Positions 6,912 to 10,328 of a stretch of 10,328 nucleotides of DNA are shown here, in pieces; the first letter of the stretch is position 1, and each line of letters begins with the position of its first letter. This stretch comes from Spirochaetaceae bacterium (lineage in GTDB: Bacteria > Spirochaetota > Spirochaetia > Treponematales > Breznakiellaceae). The position numbers and the translations under genes were made by a program. The stretch covers positions 1 through 10,328 of the forward strand of contig JAIRYB010000092.1 in assembly GCA_031267955.1 (NCBI GenBank), written 5' to 3'. The notes beneath the pieces are model-generated. The model worked only from the letters and a program-made list of their open reading frames with translations. It had not been told where the DNA came from and made no database searches.

Positions 6912-7967
6912 CTACAAAAGCCAGCAGCGGGCAAAGTGGCCGCTTTCCGGGCCGCCTATAGCGCGGCGGGGGGGCGGGGCGTCAAAGCACCGCGGCCCGG
7001 CGGACGCGCAGCGGGGCGAGAATGGGCAGCCGGGCGGCGGCCTGAGCATATCCGGGTGGGAGCCTGGAATGGGTCCGGGTTTCCGCGCCGTATCCGTCTC
7101 CATGCCGGGCGTGGAATTGAAAAGCCCCAGGGTATAGGGATGGGAAGGGGCGTCAAAAAGATCGTCTACGGAAGCTTCTTCCATGATCATGCCGGCGTAC
7201 ATTACTATGGCGCGGGAGCAGAGTTCCGCCACCAGCCCAAGGTCATGGGTGATAAAGATGATTGACATACCGGCCTCTTCCCCGGCGTTTTTGAGGAGCC
7301 GGATTATCTGGCTTTGGATGGTCAGGTCCAGGGCGGTAGTGGGCTCGTCCGCGATGAGGATTTCCGGCCGGCATGCCAGCGCTATGGCAATCATGGCCCG
7401 CTGGCGCATGCCTCCGGATAATTCGTGGGGGTAAAAATGCCGCCGCTTCCCGCTGTCCGGAATTTGCACGCCCGACAGCAGGGCCGTTACCTGTTTGTCA
7501 ATTTCTTTCCCGGAAAGAGCGCGGCGGAAAAGCCGCCTTCTTCCATGCCAGAGAAAAGGCGCGGGCCCGCCCGCCTTGCTGTCCAGGGCTTCAGGGTGGG
7601 CCGTGAACATCTCGCCCACCTGTTTCCCTATGGTCATAAGGGGATTGAGGGACGACACGGAGTCCTGGAAGATCATGGAGATTTTCTTTCCGCGTATTTT
7701 CCGGAGCGTCTTTTGGGGGGCGCGGGCAAGGTCCTCGCCGTGAAACAGCAGCTCCCCGCCGGTGATCTTTCCCGTGGCGGCAAGAAGCCCGAGAACAGAC
7801 AGGGCGGTAACGGTTTTCCCGCTGCCGGACTCGCCCACTATACCCAGGGTTTCCCCCGCGCCCAAGGCAAAGGAGATCCCCCGTACCGCCCGGACTTCCC
7901 CGTCGGGGGTAAAGAAAGAAGTCCGGAGATCCCGTACCTCCAGTAACGGCGTTCGGGGAACCATCAT
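6912..7967 (-). CDS. oppD: Oligopeptide/dipeptide ABC transporter ATP-binding protein, OppD/DppD family
   Basis: A 351-residue ATPase that would power peptide (or nickel/glutathione-type) import from the cytoplasmic face of the inner membrane. Visible motifs: Walker A GESGSGKT (45-52), Q-loop IFQD (Gln101), the family block SSLNPLMTIGKQ, YPHELSGGMRQR containing the signature (183-187), Walker B ILIADEP (203-209), D-loop ALD, and H-loop His241. The C-terminal Opp/Dpp extension has HPYTLGL and CPFSPRC with four Cys (314, 320, 327, 348), a set proposed to bind a [4Fe-4S] cluster in this family. Slightly longer than typical (about 325-335), with a basic, Gly/Pro-containing insert at about 129-155 before KEIDKQ. 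ATG 7967 or the adjacent 7964 is the start; only a weak GCGGAA precedes it. No OppF, permease or binding protein lies nearby: cfpA is upstream on the same strand and the HAD gene is convergent. OppD versus DppD cannot be separated from sequence alone. Confidence 0.88.
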   Translation of the reverse strand: MMVPRTPLLEVRDLRTSFFTPDGEVRAVRGISFALGAGETLGIVGESGSGKTVTALSVLGLLAATGKITGGELLFHGEDLARAPQKTLRKIRGKKISMIFQDSVSSLNPLMTIGKQVGEMFTAHPEALDSKAGGPAPFLWHGRRRLFRRALSGKEIDKQVTALLSGVQIPDSGKRRHFYPHELSGGMRQRAMIAIALACRPEILIADEPTTALDLTIQSQIIRLLKNAGEEAGMSIIFITHDLGLVAELCSRAIVMYAGMIMEEASVDDLFDAPSHPYTLGLFNSTPGMETDTARKPGPIPGSHPDMLRPPPGCPFSPRCASAGPRCFDAPPPRRAIGGPESGHFARCWLL

Positions 7968-7980
7968 TTTTCCGCTACCG

Positions 7981-8044
7981 GCGCGGGAATTTCAAATCCG
8001 GGCGCGTCCGTACGGCCCGCGCCCGAAAAGCCCTGTTCCCGCGC
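7981..8044 (-). other. Nested GC-rich inverted repeat between cfpA and the OppD-type gene
   Basis: The outer arms GCGCGGGAA (7981-7989) and TTCCCGCGC (8036-8044) are perfectly complementary over 9 bp. Inside, CGGGCGCG (7999-8006) and CGCGCCCG (8018-8025) form a perfect 8-bp stem whose loop contains the palindrome CCGTACGG (8008-8015). The structure fills most of the 81-base gap. It has no T tract on either side, so a classical Rho-independent terminator is unlikely. An mRNA-stabilising, processing or attenuation element is more plausible. Confidence 0.5.
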
Positions 8045-8048
8045 GGGT

Positions 8049-10130
8049 TTAAATCTCCCTCAGCCCGCCGTCGCCCGACCTGCCGTTCCTCTTGGCGGGT
8101 TTTGACCCTGACGGCTTTTTGGAGGGTTTGGCGTCAACAAGGCCCGCCTTGGGTTTCGCCGGTTTTACGGGCGCGGGTTCGGCGTTTACCGGTCCGGCGC
8201 CTAGATCGGACATGGCGTCCGCGCCGTCGTCGCTGTTCAGGAGATCGATATAGGCCTGGGCGGGCGCATTCAGGGCGGCGGACGCGGGGACGGCGCCTGA
8301 TTCGGAGGAGAAACTCTGGTTGATGTCGGGCCTTACCGTGGAACGCCGGCGGCTGAACGACGCGAAAGCGGCGTCCTGGAAACCCTTGCTTACGCCGTGG
8401 AGGAATTCGTTAAGCACATTGGCCATGGAATCGAGTGTCGCCTTTTTGCGCTTAATCGAGGTGATGTCGATGTCCAGAAGCAGCCCCGGCTCAATATGGT
8501 AGGGGTTGATCATGTAATCGAAGCGGTTGTACTCCTTTTCCAGGAACAGCAGCCTGTCCTCAAGCACCCGCCTTTCAACCGGGTACTGGTAGTCGTACAT
8601 TTCCTTGAGTTTTTCCCGCATCAGGATAAGTTTTTTGTGCAGCTTGTCCTTGTCAAAGATGTAAGTGCGGTTCATCTTTTCCACATCGGTTTCGGAGGCA
8701 GTTACAAAGGAAATTTCGTCCCACGCCTTGTCGATATCTTCGTAAAGCGGCTCCCCGGACTTTTCCTTGATCAGCTTGCGGATGTGTTTCTTGTTCTTCG
8801 CGGCAAGATCGTTAAAGTCCGTAATCCTGAAAATAGGCTTGGCGTGTTCGTAAATGGCGGTAATCACATCCCAAAGGTGCTGGACCTCGTTTTCAAAACT
8901 CTTTATCTGCACGTCGTAGGATTTGCGTTCCTCGATAAGCTGGGCATTGTCGTAGTAACGCATACGCACCTGGTAGCGCTCGTCGGGCAGATGGTTTACA
9001 TCGGTTTCCTCGTACTCGCGGATGATAAGCTCGCGGGCGTTTTTGAAATTTTCGATGTACTGATAGCCCATGCGGGAAGTGTCCAGGATCGACGTGATGG
9101 AGTTGATCGCCGTATTAAAGCCCCGGCTGCGGATATTGTCGAGATCGACGATCTTCTTGAGATTTTCCCTTACGTTCTGCTGATCGTATTCGGCCGGATC
9201 TATTTCCGCCCGCAGGTCTCTCAGCCTGTCCATAAGCTGTTTGGCGACCAGGGTATAGCGTTTGGATTTGGCGTCCTCGCCGCTGTCGTCGGTAAAAGTT
9301 TCGACCCTGCCCATCTTGGTAAAGATGATCTCGCTGTCCGAAAGCTCTTCCTCGCCCTGATCGATGCGCTCGGTTTTGATCCCGTCGATTTCCCGGTCAA
9401 TGGTATCGATAAGGTGTTTCGAGAGCAGGTCCTTGATAAGGTACTCCACCGTTACCTGGTAGTGGAAAATAGGGCTTATCAGTTCGGAATCAAGGATATT
9501 CACGGAAAGTTTCACGTCGGTGACGGTCTTGGGCTTGATGTTGTTGTCCTTAAAGGCGCACTTGACGATAGAATACGCGTTCTCGCCCCGGATAAAGGCG
9601 CCGGTGTCGGTCTTCTGCCTGAGCAGGCTGTTCGTGTGGTTTTCCAGCTCGTTTACGCCCCGCTGGATATGCCCCTGCAAGTGGCCGTACATGTTCACCA
9701 TGGACTTTTCGCTCTCGCCGGTGTTGAACTTGTCCGCGCCGCCCACCTGGTCAAGCAGGTCCGCGATCTCTTTGGGCGTGTAGCGGGCAAGGACCTTGGT
9801 CTCTTCCTTGTCGATATAGTTACGTATCTTCTTAACCATCTCGTCTTCGGAAGTTACCATGTACCTGTTGAACATGTTCTGGTAATTCTGGTTGAAGTAG
9901 TTGTAGAGCTTTTCCTTGAGGCTCCCCATCACGTCCAGGCGTTCCAGGACATCCTTGGGAAGCCTGGCCGTCAGGTGGTGGACCACCTTGTTGGTTTCTT
10001 CCTCCAATAACTGGTTGACTTCGTTTTGCTGGTCCCGGTATTCCTGGGCCAGGGAGTTCCTGGACCCCACCGCGCTCGGCTTTTCCGGATGAAATACATT
10101 AGGACTCTTAGGCAGATCAATGGTACCCAT
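8049..10130 (-). CDS. cfpA: Cytoplasmic filament protein A (CfpA)
   Basis: A 693-residue protein recognised as the treponemal cytoplasmic filament subunit. The family forms ribbons of parallel filaments under the inner membrane along the cell; loss of CfpA in T. denticola is reported to disturb cell division. The N-terminus MGTIDLPKSPNVFHPEKPSA and the following helical, charged sequence are characteristic. The protein has no signal peptide or membrane segment. It is largely helical with many heptad-like Glu/Lys/Leu stretches, for example around residues 400-450 and 510-560. Length is close to the roughly 680 residues I recall for T. pallidum CfpA. The last 100 or so residues are low-complexity and Ala/Pro/Lys/Ser-rich, ending in GGLREI. 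ATG 10130 is preferred because AAGGAG lies 7 bases upstream. An in-frame ATG at 10193 would add 21 residues, has no RBS, and lies only a few bases from the predicted transcription start. Confidence 0.93.
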   Translation of the reverse strand: MGTIDLPKSPNVFHPEKPSAVGSRNSLAQEYRDQQNEVNQLLEEETNKVVHHLTARLPKDVLERLDVMGSLKEKLYNYFNQNYQNMFNRYMVTSEDEMVKKIRNYIDKEETKVLARYTPKEIADLLDQVGGADKFNTGESEKSMVNMYGHLQGHIQRGVNELENHTNSLLRQKTDTGAFIRGENAYSIVKCAFKDNNIKPKTVTDVKLSVNILDSELISPIFHYQVTVEYLIKDLLSKHLIDTIDREIDGIKTERIDQGEEELSDSEIIFTKMGRVETFTDDSGEDAKSKRYTLVAKQLMDRLRDLRAEIDPAEYDQQNVRENLKKIVDLDNIRSRGFNTAINSITSILDTSRMGYQYIENFKNARELIIREYEETDVNHLPDERYQVRMRYYDNAQLIEERKSYDVQIKSFENEVQHLWDVITAIYEHAKPIFRITDFNDLAAKNKKHIRKLIKEKSGEPLYEDIDKAWDEISFVTASETDVEKMNRTYIFDKDKLHKKLILMREKLKEMYDYQYPVERRVLEDRLLFLEKEYNRFDYMINPYHIEPGLLLDIDITSIKRKKATLDSMANVLNEFLHGVSKGFQDAAFASFSRRRSTVRPDINQSFSSESGAVPASAALNAPAQAYIDLLNSDDGADAMSDLGAGPVNAEPAPVKPAKPKAGLVDAKPSKKPSGSKPAKRNGRSGDGGLREI

Positions 10131-10137
10131 TTCCCTA

Positions 10138-10143
10138 CTCCTT
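10138..10143 (-). promoter_or_regulatory. Ribosome binding site of cfpA
   Basis: On the minus strand AAGGAG ends 7 bases before ATG 10130. It decides between this start and the in-frame ATG at 10193. Confidence 0.85.
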
Positions 10144-10203
10144 ATATTTTGGCTGCTTGCGGAATCCCGGAAACCCAAAGGATCCCCATACATTATCGGA
10201 TTA

Positions 10204-10233
10204 ATTATAAAGTATCCGGCGGGTTTTTGGCAA
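10204..10233 (-). promoter_or_regulatory. Sigma-70-type promoter of cfpA
   Basis: On the minus strand TTGCCA (-35, 10233-10228; five of six consensus bases) and TATAAT (-10, 10209-10204; six of six) are separated by 18 bp. Transcription should begin near 10197, leaving a leader of about 67 bases before ATG 10130. This is the best promoter in the window, fitting high constitutive expression of a cytoskeletal protein. Confidence 0.75.
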
Positions 10234-10240
10234 GTATCCG
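10210..10240. repeat. 9-bp direct repeat across the cfpA promoter
   Basis: AAGTATCCG occurs at 10210-10218 and 10232-10240 (CGGATACTT on the cfpA strand), 22 bp start to start, about two helical turns. One copy abuts the -10 box and the other overlaps the -35 box. This is a possible operator, or chance. Confidence 0.5.
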
Positions 10241-10328
10241 TAGGATCATTTCGCGATTAAAGAATAAAAAGAGTGAAGAAAAAAACCGTCCGTAAGATGT
10301 AAGCCCGGAAACGGGGCGTCCTTGCCCG
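10241..10328. other. Non-coding region upstream of the cfpA promoter
   Basis: No gene is visible. There is an A7 run at 10279-10285 (T7 on the minus strand) preceded on that strand by GC-rich sequence, but no clean stem abuts it. It could be the end of a gene lying to the right of the window. Confidence 0.3.

Noticed and set aside
6961..6980. G7-C-G4 run as a second slippage site or a G-quadruplex
   Set aside because: It encodes the last residues of the ATPase tail, so a slip would have little effect, and only three clear G runs are present. The run at 2021-2033 fails the quadruplex test in the same way.
7425..7946. A 173-codon + strand frame opposite the OppD-type gene
   Set aside because: The minus strand carries intact ABC ATPase motifs; the + frame has no recognisable domain.
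8397..10010. A 537-codon open frame on the + strand antisense to cfpA
   Set aside because: It lies wholly inside the strongly recognised cfpA gene, has no recognisable domain, and is Val/Leu/Phe/His-rich, as expected when a GC-biased coding strand is read backwards.
10131..10193. Longer CfpA starting at ATG 10193
   Set aside because: It has no RBS, lies only a few bases from the predicted transcription start, and the AAGGAG before ATG 10130 is ideal.
10262..10320. Rho-independent terminator entering from the right on the minus strand
   Set aside because: T7 is present, but the GC-rich GCCC/GGGC pairing is only 4 bp and is separated from the T run by about 20 bases.

Overview
The window looks like chromosomal DNA of a fairly GC-rich spirochete of the Treponema group. 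The strongest evidence is a clear full-length cfpA gene (cytoplasmic filament protein A), a cytoskeletal protein known from treponemes. The style of the envelope genes on the left (repeat-rich beta-helix surface protein, small Treponema-like barrels with A|QT signal-peptide ends) suggests, by inference only, a gut or environmental treponeme rather than the AT-richer pathogens.

Positions 1-5796 (+ strand) hold a tight envelope gene cluster. It begins with the 3' part of a very large putative surface protein (DUF5018-like Ig/cadherin-like modules followed by a GGG-rich parallel beta-helix). Next come two paralogous outer-membrane beta-barrels; the second carries an extra N-terminal CsgG/TolB-N-like periplasmic domain. 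Last is a degenerate RlpA-type double-psi beta-barrel protein with a proline-rich linker and a C-terminal membrane anchor. Gaps are 36, 14 and 19 bases, so the four genes are probably co-transcribed from a promoter left of the window. Together they could form a surface-display or envelope-spanning module: exposed adhesin-like protein, outer-membrane barrels and a peptidoglycan-proximal protein anchored in the inner membrane. That joint role is inference. A G8 tract in the large surface gene could allow on/off switching.

Positions 5797-6006 are a 210-base intergenic stretch with weak terminator-like folding and a possible promoter. Positions 6007-6885 (+) encode a Cof-type HAD phosphatase, possibly translated from a leaderless message.

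Positions 6912-10130 (- strand) hold cfpA followed 81 bases downstream by a lone OppD/DppD-type peptide ABC-transporter ATPase that converges on the HAD gene. A nested GC-rich inverted repeat lies between the two. cfpA has a near-consensus sigma-70-type promoter with a 9-bp direct repeat spaced 22 bp across it. No RNA gene, insertion sequence, CRISPR array or prophage signal was seen.
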